64,000 nt of DNA, taken from Bifidobacterium moukalabense DSM 27321. Its GTDB lineage: Bacteria; Actinomycetota; Actinomycetes; Actinomycetales; Bifidobacteriaceae. The notes under the pieces were generated by a model. The model had not been told where the DNA came from, did not search any database, and saw only the letters and a program-made list of their open reading frames with translations. A program made the translations under genes and the position numbers. Every line of letters begins with the position of its first letter. The first letter of the stretch is position 1. The stretch lies in assembly GCF_000522505.1 (NCBI RefSeq), contig NZ_AZMV01000007.1:1-64000 (forward strand). The letters are read 5' to 3'. Of the stretch, positions 27,061-37,121 are shown in pieces.

Positions 27061-27606
27061 TCAGGCCTCGACGTCGTCCTCGAAATAATCGTCTTCCGTA
27101 GTCGTCTCGGCAGACCCGGACTTGAGATACACCGTCACATAACGATGCGGTTCCTCGCCATGGGAACGGGACTTCAATCCTTCCTCGCGAACCACATCAT
27201 GCACGATCTTACGTTCAAAGGAATTCATCGGCTTGAGATCCACCGGCTCACCGGTTTCACGAGCCTCGTCGATGGCATCCAATGCGATATCATGCAGACG
27301 CTGACGCTTGTGCTTGAGATAGCCATCGACGTCCACAATGAGATGGGAACGCTCACCGGTCTTCTGTTGCACAGCCAGGCGAGTGAGCTGCTGCAGGGCA
27401 TCCACCACTTCCCCATTGCGGCCAATCAGATGTTTGATATCGGTATCATCATCGGCAACGATCTGTACCGTGGGACGATTATTGCGCACGCCCATCTCGA
27501 TATCGCCCTCGTAGTCGACGATATCCAGCAATCCTTCAAGATAATCGGCAGCGATATCAGCTTCTTCATTGAGCTGATCGATGGTCTTTTCATCATCTTG
27601 CGCCAT
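27061..27606 (-). CDS. Jag/KhpB RNA-binding protein (KH and R3H domains)
   Basis: A 181-residue protein with a KH type II domain (GRNGEVVDALQQLTRLAV around residues 60-80) and a C-terminal R3H domain (MNSFERKIVHDVV, LKSRSHGEEPHRYVTV). It is the usual partner encoded next to yidC and binds RNA, in other bacteria with KhpA. The N-terminal jag_N domain is absent and replaced by a short acidic region, as in other actinobacteria. A parS palindrome separates it from yidC. Confidence 0.9.
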   Translation of the reverse strand: MAQDDEKTIDQLNEEADIAADYLEGLLDIVDYEGDIEMGVRNNRPTVQIVADDDTDIKHLIGRNGEVVDALQQLTRLAVQQKTGERSHLIVDVDGYLKHKRQRLHDIALDAIDEARETGEPVDLKPMNSFERKIVHDVVREEGLKSRSHGEEPHRYVTVYLKSGSAETTTEDDYFEDDVEA

Positions 27607-27689
27607 GGTTGTGTACTCCTTTGAGCGGGGTTCTATTCTAAAGTCTAAGTCCTGTTTATCACTTCAGTGATAACCCTGAAAGAAAGGGC

Positions 27690-27721
27690 GTGTCCCGTGT
27701 TTCACGTGAAACACGGGACAC
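27690..27721. other. parS site inside a perfect 32-bp palindrome
   Basis: TGTTTCACGTGAAACA (27698-27713), an exact consensus parS, flanked symmetrically by GTGTCCCG and CGGGACAC. It lies between yidC and jag. Confidence 0.93.
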
Positions 27722-27726
27722 CTTAC

Positions 27727-28738
27727 TCACTTCTTTCTCTTCTTACGGGTCGGCTGCTGCCGCTGATATCCGTTCTTCGTCTTATTCTCGGCCGCGGCCT
27801 TGGCCTTCTCCAACTCCTCTTCTTCGAGGGACGGAAGACCGGCCTTGGCACGGCGAGCGTTCTCGTGCTCATGATCACGAACGGTCTTGGCCTCCGCCGC
27901 CGGAGAACCAGGAGTCGGGAAGGCGTAGACCTGCCACAGTGAACGGCAGAGGTTCAGAATGTTGTTGGCAAGCCAGTACACCAGCACAGCGAACGGCATG
28001 GTGGCACCCGAGAAGATGTACATGATCGGGAACACCCAGAGCATCATCCTCTGCATCATCTCGGTCTGCTTGGTCTGCGGACCGTTCTGGGGCATGTTGC
28101 GCTTCATGTTGTTGTACTGCATGAACCACAAGCAGAAGCACATCAGGGCCACGAAGATGGCGATGACGACCTTGCCGCCGGTATTGGCCGTCATGAAGTT
28201 GTCGGTGACGTTGGTATGGAATACCGTGGTCTTGGTGAACTGCAGTGCGGTGGCCTGATCGAAGGCACCCAACGTGGCGCGCTTGCCGCGGGCGATGTAT
28301 GGGATGGCCGACAGCGTATAGAACATACACATGAATATCGGGCCCTGAATCAGCATCGGCAGGCACGAGCCCATCGGGTTCGCGTTGTTGTCCTGATACA
28401 GCTTCATCAGTTCACGCTGCATGGCCTCTTTGCTGGCCTGGTCGTTCTTACCCTTGTACTTGTTCTGGATGCGCGCCATCTTCGGCTGGATTTCCTGCAT
28501 CTTGCGCATCGATTTCATGGTCTTGTAGTACAGCGGGAATACGCACGCATGCACCACAATCACCAGGAAGATAATGGACAGCACCCACGAAAAAACCGAC
28601 CGGATGCATGCCTAGCAGCGTCAGGAACTTATGGAAGATGGCCATGATCTGCGTCATGAGCCACTCGATTGGCGTCAGGAGCTTATACAGCCAGCCCCAG
28701 AAACCGCTATCGAGGAGAAATTGATTTTGATTCAGCAT
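27727..28738 (-). CDS. yidC: membrane insertase YidC, apparently frameshifted
   Basis: YidC inserts membrane proteins with SecYEG or alone. The N-terminal part begins at 28738 ([19 protein letters not shown]) and is in frame to about residue 48. The remainder, from about 28584 to 27727, is in another frame and carries the conserved core (FPLYYKTMKSMRKMQEIQPKM, NPMGSCLPMLIQGPIF, MLWVFPIMYIF). The 1012-nt span becomes a clean 336-residue protein if one base is removed from the A6 run at 28590-28595 (read as VGFSWVLSIIF). Either this is a sequence error, or translation crosses the run by frameshifting, or a start at GTG 28584 makes a truncated protein. The basic C-terminus is typical of Gram-positive YidC. 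Confidence 0.88.
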
Positions 28739-29061
28739 TGCAGGCCCGTCTCCTTATCGTCTGCGGCCAGTGGTGTGAGCCGAGGCTCTTCATGAGCCTT
28801 CGACCACGGAAATCTATAGCAAATGGAATAGCGCTGCGGAACATCGTCGATTCCCCCGCGACTCCAAGGCCTGCAGCGCAGGATGCGCAACAGGGCAAGA
28901 AGACCACCCTTCAGGCAGCCAAAACGCGTCACTGCCTGAATCGCGTAGTTGGAACAGCTTGGATAGTATCTGCAACAGGGCGGGGTCTTTGCGGAGATGT
29001 GACGTTGATACCAACGTATGGCACGAATCATCCAGTCACCACTGTGCCCCATCCGCGTCAT
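28732..29061 (-). CDS. yidD: membrane protein insertion efficiency factor YidD
   Basis: A 109-residue DUF37/YidD family protein with the diagnostic [30 protein letters not shown] pattern, including three cysteines, and a later [14 protein letters not shown]. It assists YidC-dependent insertion. It overlaps rnpA by four bases (ATGA) and yidC by seven, so translation is likely coupled. Confidence 0.92.
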   Translation of the reverse strand: MTRMGHSGDWMIRAIRWYQRHISAKTPPCCRYYPSCSNYAIQAVTRFGCLKGGLLALLRILRCRPWSRGGIDDVPQRYSICYRFPWSKAHEEPRLTPLAADDKETGLQC

Positions 29062-29420
29062 TGATGCGCTGCCTTACGGCTTATCGCCTCGAAACAAGCC
29101 GCCATCTGATGGTCCAGAGACGAAAAATCGGCATGTGCCGCGCTTGGCTTCGCGCGCAATACGATATCGCAGGATTCAGGCAGTAAGGACTCGTGCTTTC
29201 GCGCAAGTACACGGAAGCGACGCTTGACGGCATTACGCGTCACCGCGTTACCGACAGCCTTGGAAACGGCCAGACCGATACGTCGATCACCCTTCGCCGC
29301 GGAATCGGATATGAAGACATCGTCATGCATTACGTAATGTACGACGATGTCTTCACGCGATACCCTACGACGGCGTTTGAGCACCGCGACGAAATCGCGA
29401 TGGCTTTTCAGCCGTTCCAT
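29058..29420 (-). CDS. rnpA: ribonuclease P protein component RnpA
   Basis: A 120-residue basic protein subunit of RNase P, which removes tRNA 5' leaders. It starts [14 protein letters not shown] and has the RNR motif [15 protein letters not shown]. It is in the standard rpmH-rnpA-yidD-yidC order. Confidence 0.93.
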   Translation of the reverse strand: MERLKSHRDFVAVLKRRRRVSREDIVVHYVMHDDVFISDSAAKGDRRIGLAVSKAVGNAVTRNAVKRRFRVLARKHESLLPESCDIVLRAKPSAAHADFSSLDHQMAACFEAISRKAAHQ

Positions 29421-29440
29421 CGCTATGCCACTACATACAA

Positions 29441-29575
29441 TCAGGCAGCGAGGGACTTGCGGCCCTTGGCGCGGCGACGATTGATCAGGGCGCGACCTGC
29501 GCGGGTGCGCATGCGCTGACGGAAACCGTGCTTCATGTGACGACGACGGTTGTTCGGCTGGAATGTCCTCTTCAT
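29441..29575 (-). CDS. rpmH: 50S ribosomal protein L34
   Basis: A 44-residue L34: [20 protein letters not shown] start and [12 protein letters not shown] end. The start at 29575 has GGGAG 9 bases upstream; a longer frame to 29629 is not family-like. It faces dnaA across the first DnaA-box group. Confidence 0.96.
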   Translation of the reverse strand: MKRTFQPNNRRRHMKHGFRQRMRTRAGRALINRRRAKGRKSLAA

Positions 29576-29714
29576 AATTAATGCTCCCGGTGTTTTAGCC
29601 ATGCCAAGGCACGGCTCCTCATGAGTCAAGCTCTACTAAATTACTCTGACCCCTGAACACAGTCAAAATCGTGAGTCATTCCCTGTCGGATAAGAGGGGA
29701 ATCCTCCCGGTCAA

Positions 29715-29823
29715 ATATCCACAAAACCGTTGGAACAACGCCGAATTCCCCATGAAAGTTATCCACAAATTACATTCATGTTATTCACATTTCAGCCTTT
29801 TCAACACGCTAGACGGTGGATAA
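29715..29823. other. DnaA boxes between rpmH and dnaA
   Basis: ATATCCACA (29715), TTATCCACA (29759, exact), TTATTCACA (29781) and GGTGGATAA (29815) lie in the rpmH-dnaA gap (29576-29890). They probably belong to the bipartite origin and to DnaA autoregulation of dnaA. Confidence 0.85.
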
Positions 29824-29890
29824 CTTGGGGAAAAGGGAGTAAAAAGAAACAGTTGTACATCCGCAGGCCGTCTATTGGGAAAGGGAATCC

Positions 29891-31393
29891 ATGGTCGATA
29901 CTCCCCATGATCCTCTCGATCAGGCTCGCGGTGTATGGTCTGACGCGCTGGCATTGCTGCGCCAGAATCCAAAGCTTTCCGCCCGGGACAAGGGTTGGCT
30001 GGAAAACGTGGTCCCCGAGGGCATGTGGGGCCCGACCATCGTATTATGCGTACCCAGCGCCGCAACCCAGCAGGCACTGCAGACCGAATTGAACCAGCCG
30101 CTGATGGAGGCGTTGAAGGATTCCGCTGAGCAGGACATCTTCCCCGCATTCAAGATCGTGCCGATGCAACAGCCTGTCGAACCGGAAATCGAGGAATACC
30201 CGCATTTCGACCGCAAGCCGCGCAGCCAGCACGAGGAATCGACGCAGGGGCAGCTTCCCATCCCCACCAGCATGCCGGAGCAGCCGTTCCGCACCACCGA
30301 GCAGGGAACTTTCCCCAGCGGCCAGAACAGGCCTTTGCTGGATCCACAGACCCATCTGAACAAGAACGCCACCTTCGATACCTTTGTGCCGGGTGATTCC
30401 AACCGCTTCGCACGCACCGTGGCGCTGGCCGTGGCCGAAGGCTCGGGTCATGATTTCAACCCGTTGTGCATCTACGGCGGTTCCGGCCTGGGCAAAACGC
30501 ATCTGCTGAATGCCATCGGCAATTATGCCTTGGTCAAGGACCCGAATCTGAAGGTCCGCTACGTGACCAGCGAGGAATTCACCAACGAGTTCATCGAGGC
30601 GCTGGGCGATACGAATCAGAATTCCGGCCAGATCAAGGAATTCAACCGTCGTTACCGCGAGGTCGACGTACTGCTCATCGATGACATCCAGTTCCTGAGC
30701 GGCAAGGAGGCCACGCTCGAGCAGTTCTTCCATACGTTCAACACGTTGCACCAGGCCAATAAGCGCATCGTGATCGCCTCCGACGTACCGCCCAAGGACC
30801 TCAAGGGCTTTCAGGCGCGTCTCATTTCCCGCTTCGAATCCGGCCTGACCGTTGACGTCAAGCCGCCGGATCTGGAAACCAGAATCGCCATCCTGCGCAT
30901 GATGGCCACCATGAACGGCTCCCATATTCCCAACGATGTGCTCAACCTCATCGCGGAACGCTTCACCGAGAACATCCGTGAGCTGGAAGGCGCGCTGAAC
31001 CGCGTGACCGCCATGGCCTCGCTCAGCAACCAGCCGGTTACCCGCGCGCTGGCGGAGCATACCCTGCAGGACTTCTTCACCTCCGATGTGGAGATCAAAC
31101 CGGCCGACATCATCAGTCAGGTGGCCAAGTATTTCCATCTGACCTTCGACGACATCGTCGGACGCTCCCGCACCAAGAACATCGCCTTGGCGCGTCAGGT
31201 GGCCATGTATCTGGTGCGTGAACTCACCAGCATGAGCCTGAACGATATCGGCCTGGTATTCGGAGGCAAGGACCATACCACCGTCATGCATGCCTACACC
31301 CGTATCAGCGACGAGATGCAGGAAAAGCAGGAAATCTACAACTATGTGATGGAACTGACGGTCCGTCTGAAGCAGCATTCCGCCGAAAATTAA
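29891..31393 (+). CDS. dnaA: chromosomal replication initiator DnaA
   Basis: A 500-residue AAA+ initiator. N-terminal domain I, a Gln/Pro-rich linker (about 100-150), AAA+ domain with Walker [12 protein letters not shown] and Walker [11 protein letters not shown], and C-terminal DNA-binding domain IV ([33 protein letters not shown]) are all intact. AAAGGGAATCC before the ATG gives the start. The DnaA-box signature GGKDHTTV predicts recognition of TTATCCACA, which is what the window shows. Confidence 0.97.
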   Translation: MVDTPHDPLDQARGVWSDALALLRQNPKLSARDKGWLENVVPEGMWGPTIVLCVPSAATQQALQTELNQPLMEALKDSAEQDIFPAFKIVPMQQPVEPEIEEYPHFDRKPRSQHEESTQGQLPIPTSMPEQPFRTTEQGTFPSGQNRPLLDPQTHLNKNATFDTFVPGDSNRFARTVALAVAEGSGHDFNPLCIYGGSGLGKTHLLNAIGNYALVKDPNLKVRYVTSEEFTNEFIEALGDTNQNSGQIKEFNRRYREVDVLLIDDIQFLSGKEATLEQFFHTFNTLHQANKRIVIASDVPPKDLKGFQARLISRFESGLTVDVKPPDLETRIAILRMMATMNGSHIPNDVLNLIAERFTENIRELEGALNRVTAMASLSNQPVTRALAEHTLQDFFTSDVEIKPADIISQVAKYFHLTFDDIVGRSRTKNIALARQVAMYLVRELTSMSLNDIGLVFGGKDHTTVMHAYTRISDEMQEKQEIYNYVMELTVRLKQHSAEN

Positions 31394-31866
31394 GGTTTCG
31401 AAGCCGGTTTTCCGATTGGTAAATAAGTTTACTCAAGTAAATATTTACTGCCGTTGACACGCCGTGCTGTACACAATAGGCGTCGAAGTTATCCACATAC
31501 TTGTACACAAATGTGGGAAAATCCCGTGACTAAGCCGTTGAAAACACCCAATTTGACCGTGGGTAACCCGTGAATGCACCAACCTCGGTTGTGGATAAAT
31601 CCTAGCCGCAGTTCCGCCTGTGGATAAGTCGTCCATTTGTCCACATTTCATCCCGAAGTTATTCACATTCGAGTTATCCACCGGAAGCCTTGCAAACAGT
31701 GCTTCTCCGACAGTTACCCACATTATCCACAGGCCTTATTATGACGAAGGAAGGTTGTAATAGGAAAATCGTCGACATCATCGTAAGTGGGGAATTCCCC
31801 ATGATGCGCAGACGCCACGCACTTCGCTAGAATGGCTTGTAGCCTGAACGAAATGAGGATTCCGTC
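31394..31866. other. oriC: chromosomal origin of replication (oriC), dnaA-dnaN region
   Basis: A 473-base gene-free region with eight DnaA boxes: exact at 31489, 31590, 31619 and 31723, and single-mismatch at 31637, 31659, 31674 and 31714. A low-GC segment (31418-31450, containing AAATAAGTTTACTCAAGTAA) next to the dnaA stop is the likely unwinding element. A TAGAAT at 31828-31833 may be the dnaN -10. The position next to dnaA, the parS sites and the change in gene direction support this as the origin. Confidence 0.92.
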
Positions 31867-32991
31867 ATGAAAGTTGAAATCAATTCCCAAGCGCTTGCCG
31901 ACGCAGTGGCCTGGACCACCCGCGTCATCGACGCCCGTCCTGCAACCCCGATTCTGGCAGGCATTCGTCTCGAAGCCATCGATGGCACCTTGCAGCTCTC
32001 CGCCTTCAACTATGCGATTTCCGCACGCCACCACATCGAAGCCGGCATCGACGAGGCAGGTACGGCCCTGGTTCTTGGCAAACTCCTTGCCGACATCACC
32101 AAGTCCCTCCCTGCCGAGAAGACCTATCTGTCGACCGATGGCTCGACCATGACCATCACCTCCGGCAAATCCACATTCACCATGCAGCTGATGCCGGATA
32201 GCGAATACCCGGACCTGCCCGTGGTCCCCGCCAAGCTGGGCCAGGTGGACTCCCCCACCTTCATGCAGGCCGTCAATCAGGCCTCCGTGGCCGTCTCCCG
32301 CGAAGAGAACCGCCCGGTACTGACCGGCATCCGCGTACAGTTCCAAGGTGACAAGGTCATCATGAGCTCCACCGATCGCTTCCGTCTATCACGCTCGAGC
32401 TTCACCTGGACTCCGGAGAATCCCGACATCAATACCACGGCTCTGGTACGCGGCACACTGCTGCGTGATGTGGCCCGCTCGCTCGACGAGCATCAGAACA
32501 TCGTCCTCGATTTCGACCCGGACAGCCCGTCGCTGCTTGGCTTCGAAAATGCCGGGCGCGTATCCACCTCGCAGCTGATTGATGGGGAATTCCCCGCCGT
32601 CGACCGCCTATACGCCGATGAATATCCGATTCATGCGGTCATCGATAAGCAGGCACTGATCGGCGCCATCAAGCGCGTCTCCCTGGTGGCCGAACGCAAT
32701 GCCCCGGTTCGCATGGCCTTCTCCGGGCAGGAGCTGACGCTGTCGGCCGGTACCGCCGACGAGGCCCAGGCCAGGGAAAGCATCGACATCGATATGGATG
32801 GCGACGACATCACCGTGGCCTTCAATCCGTCCTATCTGGTGGAGGGTCTGAGCGCCATCAGCGAGCCGTTCGTTCGCATGAAGATGACTACAGCCGTCAA
32901 GCCGGTGGAATTCAACGGCCAGCAGGAGGCGGATTCCGACGAATCCATGGATTACCGCTACCTGCTCGTGCCGATGCGATTCAACAGCTGA
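31867..32991 (+). CDS. dnaN: DNA polymerase III beta sliding clamp
   Basis: A 374-residue clamp with three repeated clamp domains (for example GTADEAQARESIDIDMDGDDITVAFNPSYLVEGL in domain III) and a C-terminal YRYLLVPMRF. GAGGATTCCGTC upstream of the ATG supports the start. Confidence 0.96.
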   Translation: MKVEINSQALADAVAWTTRVIDARPATPILAGIRLEAIDGTLQLSAFNYAISARHHIEAGIDEAGTALVLGKLLADITKSLPAEKTYLSTDGSTMTITSGKSTFTMQLMPDSEYPDLPVVPAKLGQVDSPTFMQAVNQASVAVSREENRPVLTGIRVQFQGDKVIMSSTDRFRLSRSSFTWTPENPDINTTALVRGTLLRDVARSLDEHQNIVLDFDPDSPSLLGFENAGRVSTSQLIDGEFPAVDRLYADEYPIHAVIDKQALIGAIKRVSLVAERNAPVRMAFSGQELTLSAGTADEAQARESIDIDMDGDDITVAFNPSYLVEGLSAISEPFVRMKMTTAVKPVEFNGQQEADSDESMDYRYLLVPMRFNS

Positions 32992-33073
32992 CACCGACAA
33001 CGGATACATGGGCTGAATATCGCCGAAACGGCATATTCAGCCCGTACTTATGCACGATTCGAGGATCCCATCC

Positions 33074-34282
33074 ATGTACATCTCCCGACTCGCACTCGAT
33101 CACTACCGTTCCTGGGAGCGTTGCGTGCTCGATTTCGAGCCGGGAGTGAACATTCTGCAGGGATCGAACGGACTGGGCAAGACCAATATCGTGGAAGCCT
33201 TGGAGGTGCTGTCAACCGGCTCCAGCCACCGCACCTCATCCTCATTGCCGCTTATCGAAAGAGGTTGCACTTCGGCAACCATCCGCGCGAACGTGGAGGA
33301 CGGGCGGAACCGACATTCCTATGAAGTGACCATCGCGGCACGAGGCGCCAACCGTGCACGCATCGACGGCGGCAGCTCCCTGTACATGAGGGATGTCATA
33401 GGCAGGATCCCCTCCGTATCCTTCACGCCTGAAGACCAGCGACTGATCTCAGGAGATCCGGCCACCAGGCGTAACTTCATCAACCAGGCGGGTGCACTGC
33501 TGATACCGTACTATATGGAGCGACTGCAACAGTTCACACATGTCGCCAAGCAGCGTACGGCCCTGCTCAAGCAGCTCGGCGATCGCGGCGATACCAATCC
33601 CCAGTATGGCCGGCAGGCCGCCCTCAGCGGACTGGAGATCTGGACCGGACAGTTCATCGACATCGGCATGGCGCTGACCCGTGACCGTAGCGCTCTGATC
33701 GAGCGACTTGCCGAACCGTTCAATCGCGTATATGCATCTTTGGCGGGGAACGATCAGCAGGCCTCCCTGCACTATGAGCCGTCCTTCGACGAAGTGATGC
33801 TTTATGATGAGCCGGCCGCGGAAATCAGCCGGCATTTCCAACGCATCTATCCCGGTGAAGTGGCACGCGGGCAGAATCTGATCGGTCCGCACCGCGACGA
33901 TCTGACCCTGACATTGAACGGCATGCCCGCTCGCGAATTCGCATCGAACGGCGAAATGTGGACGATGGCGCTGGCGCTGAAGATGGCATTGTATGAGACG
34001 GTCCGCACCGAGCAGCAGGCCAAGCCGATCGTGATTCTCGATGATGTGTTCGCCCAACTTGACGAGTCTCGCCGCGAGCAGATCCTGGATTTCGCCGGGC
34101 GACAGGATCAGGTGCTGATCACCGTCGCCGCGGCCAGCGACATTCCCGCGACACAGGCGCATGTGATCGACGTGGCTGCGCTGCGCGAGCATGCCGGCGA
34201 AGACGACGGATTGGTCACGATGATGGCCGCATTGGCTGCCGGGCGGAGTGCGACCGCGGAACGGAAGGAGGATGAGCGCTGA
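33074..34282 (+). CDS. recF: DNA replication and repair protein RecF
   Basis: A 402-residue SMC-like ATPase that loads RecA at gaps with RecOR. Walker A LQGSNGLGKTNIVEAL, RRNFINQAG, signature RGQNLIGPHRDDL and Walker B VILDDVFAQLDESRR are present. The start at 33074 is preferred for its GAGGATCC site; an in-frame ATG at 33050 would add eight residues. Its stop overlaps the next start by one base. Confidence 0.94.
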   Translation: MYISRLALDHYRSWERCVLDFEPGVNILQGSNGLGKTNIVEALEVLSTGSSHRTSSSLPLIERGCTSATIRANVEDGRNRHSYEVTIAARGANRARIDGGSSLYMRDVIGRIPSVSFTPEDQRLISGDPATRRNFINQAGALLIPYYMERLQQFTHVAKQRTALLKQLGDRGDTNPQYGRQAALSGLEIWTGQFIDIGMALTRDRSALIERLAEPFNRVYASLAGNDQQASLHYEPSFDEVMLYDEPAAEISRHFQRIYPGEVARGQNLIGPHRDDLTLTLNGMPAREFASNGEMWTMALALKMALYETVRTEQQAKPIVILDDVFAQLDESRREQILDFAGRQDQVLITVAAASDIPATQAHVIDVAALREHAGEDDGLVTMMAALAAGRSATAERKEDER

Positions 34283-34767
34283 TGCCGAACCCTCCCGTCT
34301 GCGACATACTCAAGCTGGACCAACGCAAGCTGCCGGCTGAGGTGTTCGAACGCATCTCGCATCGTGCGGGACTGCGGAAGGAACGTGAGCGCAAGGCGCG
34401 ACTGGCATGGGAGAATTTCGGCAAACCGGGGCGGGATCCGCAGAAAGTCGGCAACATATTCGGCCTGATCGCGACCCAAGGCAAATGGACGCCGCATCTG
34501 AAGATCGCGCAGATGCAGAATCATTGGGATCAGGTGGTCGGCAGGGAGAACGCCATGCATACCTATCCTGTGGCCCTGCGTGACGGCATTCTGACGATTC
34601 GCTGCGACAGTCCCGCATGGACCACCACGCTGAACTATATGATTCCCGAACTGACACGTATCATCCGTGAAAAACTCGAAGGACTGACCATCAATGAGGT
34701 GCGGGTGACGGGTCCGCAGCAGCAGTCGTTCAGCCGTGGGCGGATTTCCCGACGTACTCGTTACTGA
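34282..34767 (+). CDS. DUF721 (DciA-like) protein
   Basis: A 161-residue DUF721 protein: basic N-terminal half and C-terminal KH-like region (WDQVVGRENAMHTYPVALRDG, LTIRCDSPAWTTTLNYM). In other bacteria DciA loads the replicative helicase. The recF-DUF721-gyrB order is standard for actinobacteria. It is followed by a hairpin TCTCCCTG/CAGGGAGA (34802-34831) without a T run. Confidence 0.88.
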   Translation: MPNPPVCDILKLDQRKLPAEVFERISHRAGLRKERERKARLAWENFGKPGRDPQKVGNIFGLIATQGKWTPHLKIAQMQNHWDQVVGRENAMHTYPVALRDGILTIRCDSPAWTTTLNYMIPELTRIIREKLEGLTINEVRVTGPQQQSFSRGRISRRTRY

Positions 34768-34862
34768 ATCATCACTTGGTCTGACGGCGTTGTGACGATC
34801 CTCTCCCTGTTTTCCATGGAAGGCAGGGAGAATCGGCGCTATTTCGAGGAATACTGCCTCCA

Positions 34863-34890
34863 TTGAGGTGTCCCCCTCCATGAGTAGACT
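34863..34890 (+). promoter_or_regulatory. likely gyrB promoter
   Basis: TTGAGG (34863-34868) and TAGACT (34885-34890) with a 16-base spacer would give a leader of about 100 bases containing the competing hairpins at 34911-34960. Confidence 0.5.
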
Positions 34891-34910
34891 ATCAAGCAGT
34901 GTATGTAAAA

Positions 34911-34960
34911 CGCCTAGAAGGGGCCTTTATTTGCGTTCTAGGCGGTATCGCCCACGCAAA
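34911..34960 (+). promoter_or_regulatory. gyrB leader with two mutually exclusive hairpins
   Basis: Hairpin A pairs CGCCTAGAA (34911-34919) with TTCTAGGCG (34936-34944). Hairpin B pairs TTTGCGT (34930-34936) with ACGCAAA (34954-34960), with GGCG-GTAT-CGCC (34941-34952) stacked inside. The two share bases and cannot both form. Confidence 0.55.
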
Positions 34961-34999
34961 TGACCTTCGTCGGCGGGAAAAATGCAGGAAGGAATCTCT

Positions 35000-37096
35000 G
35001 TGGCAGACCTTGACGCGGATTCGCTAAATGAATCAGCTGAACACACGCAGGAAGATCAGATTCAGAACGATCAGCTCGAAGACGCGCAGCTTGACGACTC
35101 GCTGTCGCCCGAACATTATGACGCCTCCGATCTGAGGGTGCTGGAAGGCCTCGAGGCGGTACGCATCCGCCCGGGTATGTACATCGGCTCCACCGGTCCG
35201 CGTGGTTTGCATCATCTGGTCTACGAAATCGTCGACAACTCCGTCGACGAGGCTTTGGCCGGCTATGCGTCGCATATCGAAGTGACGATTCTGCCTGACG
35301 GCGGCGTCCGCGTAGTCGATGACGGTCGAGGCATTCCGGTCGACGAAGTGCCGGGCGAAGGCGTTTCCGGCGTGGAGACAGTAATGACCAAGCTGCACGC
35401 AGGCGGCAAGTTCGGTGGCGGCGGCTACGCGGTCTCAGGCGGTCTGCACGGCGTGGGCATCTCCGTGGTGAATGCGCTGTCCACCCGCGTCGACATCGAA
35501 GTACGACGTCAGGGTTTCCATTGGACCCAGACCTACATCGACCAGAAGCCGACCGCCCGCCTGGCCAAGGGTGAGCCGATGGCCGAAGGCGAATCCACCG
35601 GTACCTCCGTTACCTTCTGGGCAGACGGCAAGATCTTCGAGACCACCACCTACGATTTCGAAACCCTGCGCAATCGTTTCCAGCAGATGGCCTTCCTGAA
35701 CAAGGGGCTGAAACTCTCCCTGACCGATCTGCGCGAGCCTGATCAGGCCGGCGATGAGGTGGCGGGTGAGAACGACGACACCGAACCCAAGCATCAGACC
35801 GTCACCTACCAGTACAACGAAGGCATCAAGGACTACGTCGACTATCTGGTCAAATCCCGCAAGGCGACGCCGGTGGAGGAGAATGTCATCGATTTCGAGG
35901 CGGAAGACCTGAAAATCGGCATCTCCGCGGAAATCGCCATGCAATGGACCACCGCGTATTCCGAGGCCGTGCACACCTTCGCCAACACCATTTCCACCAC
36001 CGAAGGCGGCACCCACGAGGAAGGCTTCCGTGCGGCGCTGACCTCGCTGATCAACCGATACGCCCGCGAGAAGAACATTCTCAAAGACAAGGATGAGAAC
36101 CTCTCCGGTGACGATGTGCGCGAAGGCCTGACCGCAGTGGTGTCGGTGAAACTCACCACCCCGCAGTTCGAGGGCCAGACCAAGACCAAGCTCGGCAACT
36201 CCGAAGCCAAGACCTTCGTGCAGCGTGTGATGACCGACAAACTCGGCGACTGGTTCGACTCCCACCCGAGCGAAGCCAAGAACATCATCCAGAAGGCCAT
36301 CGAAGCCTCCCGCGCACGTATCGCCGCCAAGAAGGCGCGTGAGAACACCCGTCGCAAGTCGATTTTCGAGTCGGCCGGCATGCCCGACAAGCTCAAGGAC
36401 TGCCAGTCCAACAATCCTGAGGAATGCGAGCTGTTCATCGTGGAGGGCGATTCAGCAGGCGGTTCCGCGATTCAGGGACGTAACCCGATCACGCAGGCCA
36501 TCCTGCCGCTGCGAGGCAAGATCCTCAACACCGAGCGCGCCAGCCTGGACCGCATGATGAAATCCGAAACCATCGAATCGCTGATCACCGCCGTCGGTGG
36601 TGGCTATGGCGAGGATTTCGACCTGAGCAAGGTGCGCTATCACAAGGTCATCATCATGGCCGATGCCGATGTGGACGGCGCGCATATCGCCACCCTGAAC
36701 CTGACGCTGTTCTTCCGCTACATGAGGCCGATGATCACCGCGGGCTACGTATATGTGGCCATGCCGCCGCTGTACCGCCTGAAGTGGACCAAGGGTGCGC
36801 ACGACTTCGTGTATACCGACGCCGAGCGCGACCGTGTGCTCGCCGAAGGCAAGGCCTCGGGCCGTCAGCTTCCGAAGGGCGAAGGCATTCAACGCTACAA
36901 GGGTCTGGGCGAGATGAGCTATCAGGAACTGTGGGAGACCACCATGGATCCGGAGCATCGCATCCTGAAGCAGGTGCAGATCGAGGATGCGGCCGCGGCC
37001 GACGAGACCTTCTCCATGCTCATGGGAGACGAGGTCGAACCCCGTCGCCTGTTCATCCAGCGCAACGCCAACAAGGTCAGCTGGATCGACGCATAA
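35000..37096 (+). CDS. gyrB: DNA gyrase subunit B
   Basis: A 698-residue ATPase subunit of the type IIA topoisomerase that introduces negative supercoils. GHKL ATPase domain (VDNSVDEAL, VDDGRGIPVD, GGLHGVGISVVNAL), then the TOPRIM region (FIVEGDSAGGSA, IIMADADVDGAHI) and C-terminal GLGEMSYQELWETTMDP. GTG 35000 is chosen because AGGAAGGA lies 6 bases upstream; ATG 34982 is in frame but overlaps this site. Strongly acidic N-terminal 40 residues. gyrA follows after 25 bases. Confidence 0.96.
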   Translation: MADLDADSLNESAEHTQEDQIQNDQLEDAQLDDSLSPEHYDASDLRVLEGLEAVRIRPGMYIGSTGPRGLHHLVYEIVDNSVDEALAGYASHIEVTILPDGGVRVVDDGRGIPVDEVPGEGVSGVETVMTKLHAGGKFGGGGYAVSGGLHGVGISVVNALSTRVDIEVRRQGFHWTQTYIDQKPTARLAKGEPMAEGESTGTSVTFWADGKIFETTTYDFETLRNRFQQMAFLNKGLKLSLTDLREPDQAGDEVAGENDDTEPKHQTVTYQYNEGIKDYVDYLVKSRKATPVEENVIDFEAEDLKIGISAEIAMQWTTAYSEAVHTFANTISTTEGGTHEEGFRAALTSLINRYAREKNILKDKDENLSGDDVREGLTAVVSVKLTTPQFEGQTKTKLGNSEAKTFVQRVMTDKLGDWFDSHPSEAKNIIQKAIEASRARIAAKKARENTRRKSIFESAGMPDKLKDCQSNNPEECELFIVEGDSAGGSAIQGRNPITQAILPLRGKILNTERASLDRMMKSETIESLITAVGGGYGEDFDLSKVRYHKVIIMADADVDGAHIATLNLTLFFRYMRPMITAGYVYVAMPPLYRLKWTKGAHDFVYTDAERDRVLAEGKASGRQLPKGEGIQRYKGLGEMSYQELWETTMDPEHRILKQVQIEDAAAADETFSMLMGDEVEPRRLFIQRNANKVSWIDA

Positions 37097-37121
37097 GGGA
37101 CTTCAAGGCAAGGATTAGAAA

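Noticed and set aside
31789..31800. GGGGAATTCCCC palindrome in oriC
   Set aside because: A similar string occurs in dnaN (around 32583-32594) in a coding context; no evidence for a function beyond chance.
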